From positions 1 to 64,000 of the forward strand of contig NZ_AEDU01000019.1 in NCBI RefSeq assembly GCF_000148525.1: a stretch of DNA of 64,000 nucleotides, written 5' to 3'. A program made the position numbers and the translations under genes. Source of the DNA: Streptococcus mitis SK564 (GTDB taxonomy: Bacteria > Bacillota > Bacilli > Lactobacillales > Streptococcaceae). The notes under the pieces were generated by a model. That model was not told the origin of the DNA and ran no database searches. It saw only the letters and a program-made list of their open reading frames with translations. Shown here one piece after another: positions 45,019 through 54,500 of the stretch (the stretch's first letter is position 1; each line of letters begins with the position of its first letter).

Positions 45019-45789
45019 TCAATGATTTTTATCCATAAGTTTTAATTCTTTTGGAGAAATATGGAGATACTTTTTAAAAACTTTTGCAAAATATTTATAG
45101 TCTGAAAATCCAACTTGTTCAGAGATATCGCTTAGGGGGGAATTGGGGGACTCAGCTATTTTATCTATAGCTTGCTTGAGGCGGTAGCGTAAGATATATT
45201 CATTTAGCGTCATTGGGAAGTCTTCTTTGATAACCTTATATAGATAACTTTCACTATATCCTAGATTCTCTGCAATGCTAGAAATGGTAAAGTGCATGCA
45301 GTAGTGTTGGTGCACAAATTCAAGAATTTGCTGAATGATTTGGTTTTGTGTATCCACTTGTTGGATAGAGGTGAGTAAAGTTTGATATTCTTCTAAAAAA
45401 GGAGTTTCTTGATAAGTGCTAACTCGTAATCGCAAAACAATTTTTTGAAGACATTCTGTCAATTCCTTGGTATCAATTGGTTTGGATAAGAAATCTACCG
45501 CGCCATATTGCATGGCTTTTTTGGCATTTTGAAAATCGTTATAACCTGATAAGATAACTTTTTCATAGGAGAGAGTACGAGTGGTTTCAAACATCATAAA
45601 AGCATCCATAATTGGCATGGTGATGTCTGTTAAGACAATATGAGGTTCTTTTTCTTGGATGAGTTTCATTCCCTCTTGACCGTGACTGGCAGTTCCTACG
45701 ACTTGGATACCTAGGGCAGAGTAGTCTACGGCAATCTCTAGCCATTTTCGAATGAGGTGTTCATCTTCTACGATAATGAGCTTAAACAT
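45019..45789 (-). CDS. YesN-type response regulator (receiver + AraC HTH)
   Basis: 256-aa DNA-binding regulator. Receiver domain about 1-120 with phospho-acceptor Asp55 (LTDITMP), acidic pair at 8-9 and Lys in SKPID. A short linker leads to two AraC helix-turn-helix units (about 155-250: SSIAENLGYSESYLYKVIKE and DISEQVGFSDYKYFAKVFKK). It overlaps the kinase gene by eight bases. Regulators of this type usually control a neighbouring ABC importer, here most likely the one downstream. Confidence 0.92.
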   Translation of the reverse strand: MFKLIIVEDEHLIRKWLEIAVDYSALGIQVVGTASHGQEGMKLIQEKEPHIVLTDITMPIMDAFMMFETTRTLSYEKVILSGYNDFQNAKKAMQYGAVDFLSKPIDTKELTECLQKIVLRLRVSTYQETPFLEEYQTLLTSIQQVDTQNQIIQQILEFVHQHYCMHFTISSIAENLGYSESYLYKVIKEDFPMTLNEYILRYRLKQAIDKIAESPNSPLSDISEQVGFSDYKYFAKVFKKYLHISPKELKLMDKNH

Positions 45790-47431
45790 GAGTTAGTCCT
45801 TTCGTTATAAATTTGACCCAAGTTTCTCCATGGCGATTGACTCCTAAATCTAGCTGGACATCAGAAAAGAAATTGCTCAATCGTTTATAGCTGTTAACGA
45901 TGCCATGCTGGGTATGAGGGCTTTCTAAAGAGTCTAAAATAGCGAGTCGCTCTTGTTTTGTGAGTCCTCCAGCATTATCCTTGACTAAAAAAATTAGAGA
46001 ATCTGATTCCAAGGTAATTTGGATATCAATATGAAGATCAATACGGTATTGCATCCCATATTTTATAGCATTTTCTACTAGAGGAAGTAAGAAAAGTTTA
46101 GGAATAGGCTGATTATCAACAGTTTCTGGGCAGACAATATCATATGAAAAGTGCTCGAAACGAATCTTATGAATAATAAGGTAATCCTCTATAATCTTTA
46201 AATCTTGGCAAATGGTTGTTTCTTTTTCTAAATCGGTGATACTGTAGCGAAGAATGCGCGTGAGGTTTTGAATTAGGTCTTGTGTGAGGGCGGCATCCAT
46301 TAAAGAAGTAATTTTAATTGTCTCAAGTGTATTGTAGAGAAAATGAGGATTGAACTGAGCTTCCAGCATTTTTCTTTCAAAAATCCACTTTTCTTTTTCG
46401 ATGGTCAACATTTTCTGATGAAGTTGATCTAATTCATACAACATATTATTAATTTTTTCTGCCATAAATTCAAACTCATCACCTGTTTGTAGAGAAAGCC
46501 TTTTTTCTGCTTGTTTAGGAATTTCTTGAAGTTGGTAAACCAAACTTTCAATAGGAACAGCATTGTGTGTCGCAATTTTATGAGCAATTCGCCTTGCTTG
46601 CCAAAAGTAGAGGAAGAATATACATAAGGTGAGAATGGAGGCTAGACCAAGTAAGCTAGGAATGGGAAAGAAGGATTGAAAAGTATAGATTGAAAAAATA
46701 GCACCGACTTTTTCTTTTTGAACAATAAGCGGTTCATTCGCATACCAGTGGGTGCGAGAGTGTAGGAGTTTTTCATCAAATTTTTCCAGAGTGGAACGAG
46801 TAAACTGATTTGTATTATTGGAAAACATATTTCCAAAGCTATCGGTAATGATGTATTTGGAATTGATCATTGGGAAACTTGAGATGAAATCATTCTCATT
46901 TACGAAAGCAATAGTATAGGCCTTAACTCGTTGGTTTTGAAGTAGTGGTTTGATAAAGAGTGTGTAATGTTGCTTATCTGAAGAAAGTGCAATTTTTTCT
47001 GTCACTTTATCTTGAGAAGGATTTTGAATGAGCAGTTTTAGATAGTAGGGAGATAAAATACTTTCTTGATGATTGCGATTGGTACTAAATAGTAATTCAC
47101 CTGTATCACTTAGGATAATGAGGTCAGAACTAAGTTTTAATTTAGCTTTTGTCTCGTAAAATAAGCTAAAGACTTCTCTCTCTGTGTGTTTGCCATCCAA
47201 AAATCCTGGAATCATTTTATGGTTCATAGTAGTCAGGAGCTCATTATTTGCTTCTTTCATTTCTTGAACCTGTTTTACAATCTGTCTCGTGTCTTTGGAT
47301 AGTTGTTGCTTTTGTAAAACATAGGAAAAACCAAAAAGTAAAATGAGTAGTAAAAGAGAGGTCACAAAGGCTGCGATAGAGCTTCTATGGAGAATTTCTT
47401 TTTGGAGAGATTTTTTAAAGGAATGAGACAT
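45782..47431 (-). CDS. YesM-type sensor histidine kinase
   Basis: 549-aa membrane kinase: membrane helix 1 about 17-38, extracytoplasmic sensor about 40-256, helix 2 about 257-277, HAMP region, then the His_kinase domain. The phospho-acceptor is His363 in QFNPHFLYNTLE. N box LLPLVENAIKYG and G box LVKDNAGGL follow. The large outside domain could sense a ligand directly or through a binding protein. It is divergent from leuS over 147 bases. Confidence 0.92.
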   Translation of the reverse strand: MSHSFKKSLQKEILHRSSIAAFVTSLLLLILLFGFSYVLQKQQLSKDTRQIVKQVQEMKEANNELLTTMNHKMIPGFLDGKHTEREVFSLFYETKAKLKLSSDLIILSDTGELLFSTNRNHQESILSPYYLKLLIQNPSQDKVTEKIALSSDKQHYTLFIKPLLQNQRVKAYTIAFVNENDFISSFPMINSKYIITDSFGNMFSNNTNQFTRSTLEKFDEKLLHSRTHWYANEPLIVQKEKVGAIFSIYTFQSFFPIPSLLGLASILTLCIFFLYFWQARRIAHKIATHNAVPIESLVYQLQEIPKQAEKRLSLQTGDEFEFMAEKINNMLYELDQLHQKMLTIEKEKWIFERKMLEAQFNPHFLYNTLETIKITSLMDAALTQDLIQNLTRILRYSITDLEKETTICQDLKIIEDYLIIHKIRFEHFSYDIVCPETVDNQPIPKLFLLPLVENAIKYGMQYRIDLHIDIQITLESDSLIFLVKDNAGGLTKQERLAILDSLESPHTQHGIVNSYKRLSNFFSDVQLDLGVNRHGETWVKFITKGLTHV

Positions 47432-47544
47432 CCGCTACCTCCTTGGAAGGGTTTTCTGTTATAAGTATAGCAGTTTAAAAATTCTAGAGCAAGGTAAAAT
47501 AGAAAAGTATAGAATAGAACGAGACCAAATTCTCTCAAAAATGG

Positions 47545-47550
47545 TATAAT
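47545..47550 (+). promoter_or_regulatory. Extended -10 promoter for leuS
   Basis: TGG-TATAAT 29 bases before the start codon. No T-box leader fits in the short distance. Confidence 0.65.
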
Positions 47551-47578
47551 AGTAACATCACAAAATTGGAGAGAGACC

Positions 47579-50080
47579 ATGAGTTTTTACAATCATAAAG
47601 AAATTGAGCCTAAGTGGCAGGGCTACTGGGCAGAACATCATACATTTAAGACAGGAACAGATGCATCAAAACCTAAGTTTTATGCTCTCGATATGTTCCC
47701 TTACCCGTCTGGAGCTGGTCTGCACGTAGGACATCCAGAAGGCTATACTGCAACCGATATCCTCAGCCGTTTCAAACGTGCGCAAGGCTACAATGTTCTT
47801 CACCCAATGGGGTGGGATGCTTTTGGTTTGCCTGCAGAGCAATACGCTATGGATACGGGTAATGACCCAGCAGAATTTACAGCTGAGAACATTGCTAACT
47901 TCAAACGCCAAATCAATGCGCTTGGATTTTCTTATGACTGGGATCGTGAAGTCAATACAACAGATCCAAACTATTACAAGTGGACTCAATGGATTTTCAC
48001 CAAGCTTTACGAAAAAGGCTTGGCCTATGAAGCGGAAGTACCAGTAAACTGGGTTGAGGAATTGGGAACAGCCATTGCTAACGAAGAGGTTCTTCCTGAC
48101 GGAACTTCTGAGCGTGGAGGCTATCCAGTTGTCCGCAAGCCAATGCGCCAATGGATGCTCAAAATCACGGCCTACGCAGAGCGCTTGCTTAATGATTTGG
48201 ATGAACTTGACTGGCCGGAGTCTATCAAGGACATGCAACGTAACTGGATTGGGAAATCAACTGGTGCTAATGTAACCTTCAAGGTTAAGGGAACTGATAA
48301 GGAATTCACTGTCTTTACTACTCGTCCTGATACTCTTTTCGGTGCGACTTTCACTGTTTTGGCTCCTGAGCATGACTTGGTTGACGCCATCACAAGCACA
48401 GAGCAAGCAGAAGCAGTTGCAGACTATAAACACCAAGCTAGCCTCAAATCTGACTTGGCTCGTACCGACCTTGCCAAAGAAAAAACTGGTGTTTGGACTG
48501 GTGCTTATGCCATCAACCCTGTCAATGGCAAGGAAATTCCAATCTGGATTGCGGACTATGTTCTTGCTAGCTATGGTACAGGTGCGGTCATGGCTGTTCC
48601 TGCCCATGACCAACGTGACTGGGAATTTGCCAAACAATTTGACCTTCCAATCGTAGAGGTGCTGGAAGGTGGAAATGTTGAAGAAGCTGCCTACACAGAA
48701 GATGGCCTTCACGTTAATTCAGACTTCCTAGATGGACTCAACAAAGAAGACGCTATTGCCAAGATTGTGGCTTGGTTGGAAGAAAAATGCTGTGGACAAG
48801 AGAAGGTTACCTACCGTCTCCGCGACTGGCTCTTTAGCCGTCAACGATACTGGGGTGAGCCAATTCCAATCATTCATTGGGAAGATGGGACTTCAACAGC
48901 TGTTCCTGAAAGTGAATTGCCACTTGTCTTGCCAGTAACCAAGGATATTCGCCCTTCAGGTACAGGAGAAAGTCCACTAGCTAACTTGACAGACTGGCTT
49001 GAAGTGACTCGTGAAGATGGTGTCAAGGGTCGTCGTGAAACCAACACCATGCCACAATGGGCAGGTTCAAGCTGGTACTACCTCCGCTATATTGACCCAC
49101 ACAATACTGAGAAATTGGCTGACGAGGATCTTCTCAAACAATGGTTGCCAGTAGATATCTATGTGGGTGGTGCAGAGCATGCCGTTCTTCACTTGCTTTA
49201 CGCTCGTTTCTGGCATAAATTCCTCTATGACCTCGGTGTTGTTCCAACTAAGGAACCATTCCAAAAACTCTTTAACCAAGGGATGATTTTGGGAACCAGC
49301 TACCGTGACCACCGTGGGGCTCTTGTGGCGACTGACAAGGTTGAAAAACGTGACGGTTCCTTCTTCCATGTAGAAACAGGGGAAGAGTTGGAGCAAGCAC
49401 CAGCTAAGATGTCTAAATCGCTTAAGAACGTTGTTAACCCAGACGATGTGGTGGAACAATACGGTGCCGACACCCTTCGTGTCTATGAAATGTTCATGGG
49501 GCCACTTGATGCTTCAATCGCTTGGTCAGAAGAAGGTCTGGAAGGAAGCCGTAAGTTCCTTGACCGTGTTTACCGTTTGATTACAAGTAAAGAAATCCTT
49601 GCGGAAAACAATGGCGCTCTTGACAAGGTCTACAACGAAACAGTCAAATCTGTAACAGAGCAAATCGAGTCCCTCAAATTCAACACAGCTATTGCCCAAC
49701 TCATGGTCTTTGTCAACGCTGCCAACAAGGAAGACAAGCTCTATGTAGACTACGCCAAAGGCTTCGTTCAGTTGATTGCACCATTTGCACCTCACTTGGC
49801 AGAAGAGCTCTGGCAAACTGTTGCAGCAACAGGTGAGTCAATCTCTTACGTGGCTTGGCCAACATGGGACGAAAGTAAATTGGTTGAAGACGAAATCGAA
49901 ATCGTCGTCCAAATCAAAGGTAAAGTCCGTGCCAAACTCATGGTTGCTAAAGATCTATCACGCGAAGAATTGCAAGAGATTGCTCTAGCTGATGAAAAAG
50001 TCAAAGCAGAAATTGACGGTAAGGAAATCGTGAAAGTGATTGCGGTACCGAATAAATTGGTTAATATTGTTGTGAAATAA
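47579..50080 (+). CDS. leuS: Leucyl-tRNA synthetase
   Basis: 833-aa class Ia synthetase charging tRNA-Leu. HIGH-type motif ([14 protein letters not shown], near 42-55), CP1 editing domain (about 220-400, with TTRPDTLFG), and KMSKS motif KMSKSLKN near residue 610. A C-terminal anticodon and tRNA-binding region ends KLVNIVVK. Single-gene unit. The coding tail is repeated downstream (see the repeat at 50138). Confidence 0.97.
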   Translation: MSFYNHKEIEPKWQGYWAEHHTFKTGTDASKPKFYALDMFPYPSGAGLHVGHPEGYTATDILSRFKRAQGYNVLHPMGWDAFGLPAEQYAMDTGNDPAEFTAENIANFKRQINALGFSYDWDREVNTTDPNYYKWTQWIFTKLYEKGLAYEAEVPVNWVEELGTAIANEEVLPDGTSERGGYPVVRKPMRQWMLKITAYAERLLNDLDELDWPESIKDMQRNWIGKSTGANVTFKVKGTDKEFTVFTTRPDTLFGATFTVLAPEHDLVDAITSTEQAEAVADYKHQASLKSDLARTDLAKEKTGVWTGAYAINPVNGKEIPIWIADYVLASYGTGAVMAVPAHDQRDWEFAKQFDLPIVEVLEGGNVEEAAYTEDGLHVNSDFLDGLNKEDAIAKIVAWLEEKCCGQEKVTYRLRDWLFSRQRYWGEPIPIIHWEDGTSTAVPESELPLVLPVTKDIRPSGTGESPLANLTDWLEVTREDGVKGRRETNTMPQWAGSSWYYLRYIDPHNTEKLADEDLLKQWLPVDIYVGGAEHAVLHLLYARFWHKFLYDLGVVPTKEPFQKLFNQGMILGTSYRDHRGALVATDKVEKRDGSFFHVETGEELEQAPAKMSKSLKNVVNPDDVVEQYGADTLRVYEMFMGPLDASIAWSEEGLEGSRKFLDRVYRLITSKEILAENNGALDKVYNETVKSVTEQIESLKFNTAIAQLMVFVNAANKEDKLYVDYAKGFVQLIAPFAPHLAEELWQTVAATGESISYVAWPTWDESKLVEDEIEIVVQIKGKVRAKLMVAKDLSREELQEIALADEKVKAEIDGKEIVKVIAVPNKLVNIVVK

Positions 50081-50164
50081 CCAATTTATTGGCTCGTTTG
50101 CAACCTCAAACAGTTCCCCAAACTGTTTGAGCCAACTAAACTCGTTAATATCGTTGTGAAATAA
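50081..50164 (+). repeat. Hairpin and partial second copy of the leuS 3' end
   Basis: After the leuS stop comes a hairpin (CTCAAACAGTT / AACTGTTTGAG). Then AACTCGTTAATATCGTTGTGAAATAA (50139-50164) repeats the final coding stretch of leuS (50055-50080) with few changes. The second copy would read as the same last residues and stop. Confidence 0.65.
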
Positions 50165-50170
50165 GATAGG

Positions 50171-50204
50171 AATCCTTCAGAGTAGAATCTGGAGGATTTT
50201 TTGA
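50171..50204 (+). terminator. Terminator of leuS
   Basis: AATCCTTCAGA / TCTGGAGGATT (one G-U pair), 6-base loop, followed by TTTTTG. Confidence 0.85.
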
Positions 50205-50234
50205 ATGAAAATATAATTCTGTTTCCACCATCTC

Positions 50235-50263
50235 ACCACTTAACCTCTCATTTTAACCACTTA
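50235..50263 (+). promoter_or_regulatory. Candidate LytTR operator: direct repeats 21 bp apart
   Basis: ACCACTTA occurs at 50235-50242 and 50256-50263, exactly two helical turns apart, as for ComE and other LytTR regulators. The likely -10 (TAAACT, 50298-50303) lies 42 bases after the second repeat begins, and the -35 is poor, fitting activated expression. The operon downstream contains a LytTR gene. Confidence 0.55.
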
Positions 50264-50328
50264 TCTCAAAAGTCGATTTTTCTTTCATACTTTTTGCTAA
50301 ACTAGTGAGATAAAAGGAGGGAAGAAAT

Positions 50329-51195
50329 ATGATTTTACAAGCTAAACATTTGACTAAACGGTACGGCGATCATATGGCTGTTGATGATATTCAGTTAGAG
50401 TTTGAAAAAGGGAGTTTTAATGCTATTTTGGGTCCCAATGGTGCAGGAAAATCAACCACCATTTCCATGTTAATCGGTTTGAAAAAGCCTACAAAAGGTC
50501 AGATTCGATATGCGCCAAATACGAAAATAGGAGTTGTTTTTCAAGCTAGTGTACTGGATGAGATGTTGACGGTTAGGGAAAATCTTACGATTCGTGCTCA
50601 ACAGTATAAGGAGATTGCAGCAAGTCGTGTGGATGATTTGATCCATCAACTGGGTTTGACTGCTTTCCAGAAGCAACTATATGGGACTTTGTCAGGTGGG
50701 CAAAAACGTAGGGTTGATATTGCGCGTGCTCTTCTTTCACAGCCAGATATTCTTTTCTTAGATGAACCAACGACAGGTCTAGATATTCAGACTCGCAAAG
50801 CCATTTGGGATTTACTGTCTCGACTACAAAAGGATGAAGGGATGACTATTATCTTAACGACTCATTATCTGGATGAAGCGGATGAAGCGGATCAGATTTA
50901 TATCGTTGATCATGGGAAAGTGATTGCGCAAGGTTCTGCGACGGCTATTAAAAGTCAGTATGCATCTAATATTCTAAAAATTCGTTTTAAAGAAATGAAG
51001 GATTTAGAAAAGTTGCTACAGACTGGAATGACAGTAAAGGAAGAAAATGAGTTGGAATATCTTTTTTATCCAAGGACATCACTGGAAGCTATTGAATATT
51101 TGGCAAAAGTACGAGAAGAAATTGATTCTTTTGAGTTTCGTCCAGGTACCATGGATGATGCCTTTATTGCACTTACAGGAAGAGAGGTTCGCTAA
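50329..51195 (+). CDS. ABC exporter ATPase
   Basis: 288-aa ATPase of the drug/antimicrobial-peptide exporter class: Walker A GPNGAGKSTT near 36, Q-loop FQASVLDEML, signature LSGGQKRRVDIARAL, Walker [14 protein letters not shown]-loop LTTHYLDEADEAD. A C-terminal 75-residue domain is of the DUF4162 type. It shares the operon with a permease, a LytTR protein and a DUF3021 protein. Substrate unknown. Confidence 0.92.
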   Translation: MILQAKHLTKRYGDHMAVDDIQLEFEKGSFNAILGPNGAGKSTTISMLIGLKKPTKGQIRYAPNTKIGVVFQASVLDEMLTVRENLTIRAQQYKEIAASRVDDLIHQLGLTAFQKQLYGTLSGGQKRRVDIARALLSQPDILFLDEPTTGLDIQTRKAIWDLLSRLQKDEGMTIILTTHYLDEADEADQIYIVDHGKVIAQGSATAIKSQYASNILKIRFKEMKDLEKLLQTGMTVKEENELEYLFYPRTSLEAIEYLAKVREEIDSFEFRPGTMDDAFIALTGREVR

Positions 51196-52037
51196 TGCTA
51201 GCTTTATTGAAACGGAATTTTATCTTATATTTTCGTAATCGTTCAGGAGTATTTTTCTCATTATTGGGGGCATTGATTTCCTTCCTCCTTTATATCATTT
51301 TTTTGCAGAAGAACTTGACAGATGCTTGGTCCCAACTCCCTGATAATACGAACCTTTTAAATAACTGGTTGATGGGTGGGACCTTGGCTGTGACTGGGAT
51401 TACAACCAGTTTTACGGCTCTTACACAAATGGTACAGGATCGTGAAAATCAAGTGGATCAAGATCTCTTCTTGACAGATTTAGGTAGCTGGGGGTTACAG
51501 GTGTCCTATCTAATCAGTAGTATTGCCATCTCTTTTGTCATGCAGGTGTTTATGTTTGCTGTTATGGGGCTTTATTTTAAAGAAAGTCCAGTTATCAGTC
51601 ATTTACCGGAAATTGCTTTGATTATGTTGTTAAGTAGTCTGCTTTCAAGTTTGATAAATATTCTCTTGATTTATCGTTTTCAATCTGTAGATAGTCTTGG
51701 TAAACTGGCAACTATAGTGGGAACTGCTTCTGGATTTTTAGTAGGAACTTATGTCCCTATTGGAGTTTTACCTGATTTTGCACAGATTATCATGAAGTGT
51801 ACTCCTGCAACTTATATTGCTTCTCTTTATCGACAAATTTTAATGAAAGAACCATTAGAGACCGCATTTACAGGAAATAGCAGCTTGTTAAAGGAATTTC
51901 AAGAAAAAATGGGAATCCAAATCAACTGGCAAGAACTATTGACAAAGGAAGAGACATACTTTATAGTGGTTATTATCAGTCTCATCGCTATTCTTCTTTG
52001 GCTTTTGTTTGTTAAAGTATTTAGCAAGAGAAAATAA
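51195..52037 (+). CDS. ABC-2 type exporter permease
   Basis: 280-aa membrane protein with six hydrophobic segments and the ABC-2 pattern (LLKRNFILYFRNRSGVFFSL start; VGTYVPIGVLPDFAQIIMKCTPATYI near 180-205). Its start codon overlaps the ATPase stop (TAATG), showing translational coupling. Forms the exporter with the preceding ATPase. Confidence 0.9.
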   Translation: MLALLKRNFILYFRNRSGVFFSLLGALISFLLYIIFLQKNLTDAWSQLPDNTNLLNNWLMGGTLAVTGITTSFTALTQMVQDRENQVDQDLFLTDLGSWGLQVSYLISSIAISFVMQVFMFAVMGLYFKESPVISHLPEIALIMLLSSLLSSLINILLIYRFQSVDSLGKLATIVGTASGFLVGTYVPIGVLPDFAQIIMKCTPATYIASLYRQILMKEPLETAFTGNSSLLKEFQEKMGIQINWQELLTKEETYFIVVIISLIAILLWLLFVKVFSKRK

Positions 52038-52055
52038 AAGTACATTGGAGAGAAA

Positions 52056-52511
52056 ATGAAGATTCGTTTTGAAATGAAGGCAGAGTTTTCAGAAAAGGAC
52101 CCACATATTGTAATTCAGGCAGCTCAGTTAACCGACCAAGCAAGGGAAGTCATGGAGTATTTAGAACAATTTTCAACGACCAATCAGGTGGTCATTCCTA
52201 TTCGAACGGATGATCATCTGGTCATGGTGAAGATTGAGGATCTTATTCTAGCAGATATCGATAAGAACTTGTTAACCATTTATACGGTAGATGGGATTTA
52301 TAAAACTAAGGAAACATTGACAAACTTTCAGAATCGGATTAATCGGCGTAACTTTATACAGATATCACGCCATTCAATTATAAACATTGACCACTTAGAA
52401 TCGTTATCAGATAGTTTTTCAGGGAACATGATGGCTAAAATGACTCGGGGCATAAAATCTAGTGTGAGTCGGAAATACGTTAAGTCCTTAATGAATTATC
52501 TAGGTTTATAG
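52056..52511 (+). CDS. LytTR DNA-binding regulator
   Basis: 151 aa: an N-terminal helical region (about 1-50) without a receiver domain, and a LytTR domain (about 55-151) with the core DHLVMVKIEDLILADIDKN, RRNFIQISRHSIINIDHLES. Such stand-alone LytTR proteins paired with a DUF3021 membrane protein form LytTR regulatory systems, where the membrane partner usually inhibits the regulator. Likely binds the 21-bp repeats in front of its own operon. Confidence 0.9.
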   Translation: MKIRFEMKAEFSEKDPHIVIQAAQLTDQAREVMEYLEQFSTTNQVVIPIRTDDHLVMVKIEDLILADIDKNLLTIYTVDGIYKTKETLTNFQNRINRRNFIQISRHSIINIDHLESLSDSFSGNMMAKMTRGIKSSVSRKYVKSLMNYLGL

Positions 52512-52520
52512 GAGAAAATC

Positions 52521-52940
52521 ATGAAACGATTAATTGATTATTTTGTATCGGGAATGCGCACGGCTTCCTTCTTTTATTTGAGTATGATGTTATTAGCTCA
52601 GTGTTATCCAAGCATTACCTATCCTGCACCAATGGTAAAAAATATTCTAGCTCTGTTTTTAATGGGTGGAATTATGGGGGTATTGACTTTAATACTTGAA
52701 AAGCTAGAGTTTCTTGCTTTTAGTATACGTGTAGGAGTTCATTTATTAGTTACAGCTACTATCTTAGTATTGACCTCTCTATTTTTTGGTTGGGGTTCAG
52801 CCTTGTGGAGTCCCTTGATTTGGTTCTTTTTCTTGTTAATTTATGGATTGATATGGTTGTATCAAGTCTGGCAAACTCACAAACTCACCCAACGAATTAA
52901 TCAAGCCTTAGAGGATAAAAGACAGAAAACGGGTCACTAA
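52521..52940 (+). CDS. DUF3021 membrane protein
   Basis: 139-aa protein with four membrane helices (about 15-30, 42-60, 68-90, 95-115) and a charged C-terminal tail. DUF3021 partners of LytTR regulators are thought to restrain them. It starts nine bases after the LytTR gene and ends the operon. Confidence 0.88.
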   Translation: MKRLIDYFVSGMRTASFFYLSMMLLAQCYPSITYPAPMVKNILALFLMGGIMGVLTLILEKLEFLAFSIRVGVHLLVTATILVLTSLFFGWGSALWSPLIWFFFLLIYGLIWLYQVWQTHKLTQRINQALEDKRQKTGH

Positions 52941-53034
52941 TATAGTGTTGAGGATGAAGTTTGAAGACAGTGCCAGTTTCCAAAGAGAACAATTTGTGAT
53001 ATAGTATTTTCAGCGTAAAACAAGGAGAAGAAAA

Positions 53035-53730
53035 ATGCCAGTAAATGAATATGGTCAAATGATTGGGGAGTCAATGGAAGGTTATACACCAGGTGAATTG
53101 CCTTCTATTAATTTCTTAGAAGGGCGTTATGCTCGAATAGAAGCTCTTTCAGTGGAGAAGCATGCGGAGGATTTGCTAGCTGTTTATGGTCCAGATACTC
53201 CGCGGGAGATGTGGACTTACCTCTTTCAGGAACCAGTGGCAGATATGGAGGAGCTGGTTGCCGTTTTAAATCAGATGTTGGCTCGTAAGGATCGCTTTTA
53301 CTATGCAATTATAGACAAGGAAACTGGTAAGGCCTTGGGAACTTTTTCTCTCATGCGTATTGACCAGAATAACCGAGTAATAGAAGTGGGAGCTGTCACT
53401 TTTTCTCCAGAGCTAAGGGGCATACGGATAGGAACTGAAGCTCAGTATCTCCTAGCTCGCTATGTTTTTGAGGAGCTTAACTATCGTCGCTATGAGTGGA
53501 AATGCGATGCTCTTAACCTGCCATCAAGACGAGCAGCGGAACGTTTGGGCTTTATTTATGAAGGAACCTTCCGTCAGGCAGTGATTTATAAGGGGCGTAC
53601 GAGGGATACGGATTGGTTGTCTATGATTGATAAGGACTGGCCAAAAATCAAAGCTCGTTTGGAAACATGGTTGTGTCCTGAAAACTTTGATAAAAATGGA
53701 CAGCAGTACAAGAGCTTGAGAGAACTCTAA
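53035..53730 (+). CDS. GNAT acetyltransferase (RimJ/RimL-like)
   Basis: 231-aa acetyltransferase; central GNAT core with GKALGTFSLMRIDQNNRVIEVG, the CoA loop SPELRGIRIGTEAQYLL, and CDALNLPSRRAAERLGFIYEGTFR, typical of the RimJ/RimL branch. Members modify ribosomal protein N-termini or small amines; the substrate here is not readable. An AAGGAGAAG site and a TATAGT -10 about 35 bases upstream suggest its own promoter. Followed by a second GNAT 11 bases on. Confidence 0.88.
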   Translation: MPVNEYGQMIGESMEGYTPGELPSINFLEGRYARIEALSVEKHAEDLLAVYGPDTPREMWTYLFQEPVADMEELVAVLNQMLARKDRFYYAIIDKETGKALGTFSLMRIDQNNRVIEVGAVTFSPELRGIRIGTEAQYLLARYVFEELNYRRYEWKCDALNLPSRRAAERLGFIYEGTFRQAVIYKGRTRDTDWLSMIDKDWPKIKARLETWLCPENFDKNGQQYKSLREL

Positions 53731-53741
53731 GAGGTGATGAC

Positions 53742-54158
53742 ATGATCACTATTAAAAAGCAAGAAATTGTCAAGCTAAAGGACGTTTTGCATCTCTATCA
53801 GGCTGTCGGTTGGACAAATTATACAAATCAACCTCAGATGCTGGAGCAGGCCTTATCTCATTCATTAGCGATTTATGTGGCGCTTGATGGCGATGCTGTG
53901 GTGGGCTTGATTCGTTTGGTTGGAGATGGATTTTCATCAGTTTTTGTACAGGATTTGATTGTTTTGCCTAGCTATCAGCGCCAAGGGATTGGTAGTGCCC
54001 TAATGAAAGAGGCTTTAGAGGATTACAAAGATGCCTATCAAGTCCAGCTGGTGACAGAACAGACAGAAAAAACCTTGGGATTCTATCGTTCTATGGGCTT
54101 TGAAATCTTATCCACCTATAATTGTATAGGGATGACTTGGGTGAATCGAGAAAAATAA
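53742..54158 (+). CDS. GNAT acetyltransferase
   Basis: 138-aa single-domain GNAT with the CoA-binding loop VLPSYQRQGIGSALMKEAL (about 77-95) and the C-terminal LGFYRSMGFEILSTYNCIGMTW. Substrate unknown. Paired with the preceding acetyltransferase, RBS AAGAGGTG. A CiaR box starts 15 bases after the stop. Confidence 0.88.
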   Translation: MITIKKQEIVKLKDVLHLYQAVGWTNYTNQPQMLEQALSHSLAIYVALDGDAVVGLIRLVGDGFSSVFVQDLIVLPSYQRQGIGSALMKEALEDYKDAYQVQLVTEQTEKTLGFYRSMGFEILSTYNCIGMTWVNREK

Positions 54159-54173
54159 CAAAACTTATTTTTT

Positions 54174-54190
54174 CTTAAGCAAAGTTTAAG
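54174..54190 (+). promoter_or_regulatory. CiaR binding site (CTTAAG-N5-TTTAAG)
   Basis: One mismatch in the first half-site; ten bases before the -10 (TATTAT, 54201-54206). Confidence 0.82.
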
Positions 54191-54212
54191 GATGGTCTAG
54201 TATTATATAGTC

Positions 54213-54308
54213 ATTAAATAAAGACCTCCTAACTTTATTTAATGAAATCCTAAAACTTTTTTTCATCATAATCTCCTAATGAAGCCACCCAATCAGGTGG
54301 CTTTTTTG
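54213..54308 (+). ncRNA. cia-dependent small RNA (csRNA)
   Basis: About 95 nt: ATTAAATAAAGACCTCCTAACTTTATTTAAT forms a 5' hairpin with an anti-SD loop, then CCTAAAACTTTTTTTCATCATAATCTCCTAATG as the open seed region. The terminator GAAGCCACC / GGTGGCTTTTTT closes it. The anti-SD CCTCC and ATCTCC stretches suit pairing with mRNA start sites. Confidence 0.85.
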
Positions 54309-54362
54309 TGGGGTGAGGTGATGCTGATAGAAATTTTTAAAAAATGCTAGAATTTGAGAAAA

Positions 54363-54379
54363 GTTAAGCTAGTTTTAAG
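54363..54379 (+). promoter_or_regulatory. CiaR binding site (GTTAAG-N5-TTTAAG)
   Basis: Ten bases before the -10 (TATCAT, 54390-54395), one mismatch in the first half-site. Confidence 0.8.
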
Positions 54380-54401
54380 CTTTGTCTTGTATCATATAGT
54401 T

Positions 54402-54500
54402 ATTAAATAAAGACCTCCTAACTTTATTTAATAAAATCCTAAACTTTTCTTTTTCATAATAATCTCCCTTAACTCCACCCAATCAGGTGGAGTTTTTTGG
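54402..54500 (+). ncRNA. cia-dependent small RNA (csRNA), second tandem copy
   Basis: Same plan as the csRNA 190 bases upstream: ATTAAATAAAGACCTCCTAACTTTATTTAAT 5' hairpin, CCTAAACTTTTCTTTTTCATAATAATCTCCC linker and terminator ACTCCACC / GGTGGAGTTTTTT. The two are tandem duplicates with different seed details. The terminator and the bases after it recur three more times downstream. Confidence 0.85.

Noticed and set aside
47432-47578. T-box riboswitch before leuS
   Set aside because: Only about 22 bases separate the likely transcript start from the start codon, and no T-box sequence is seen.
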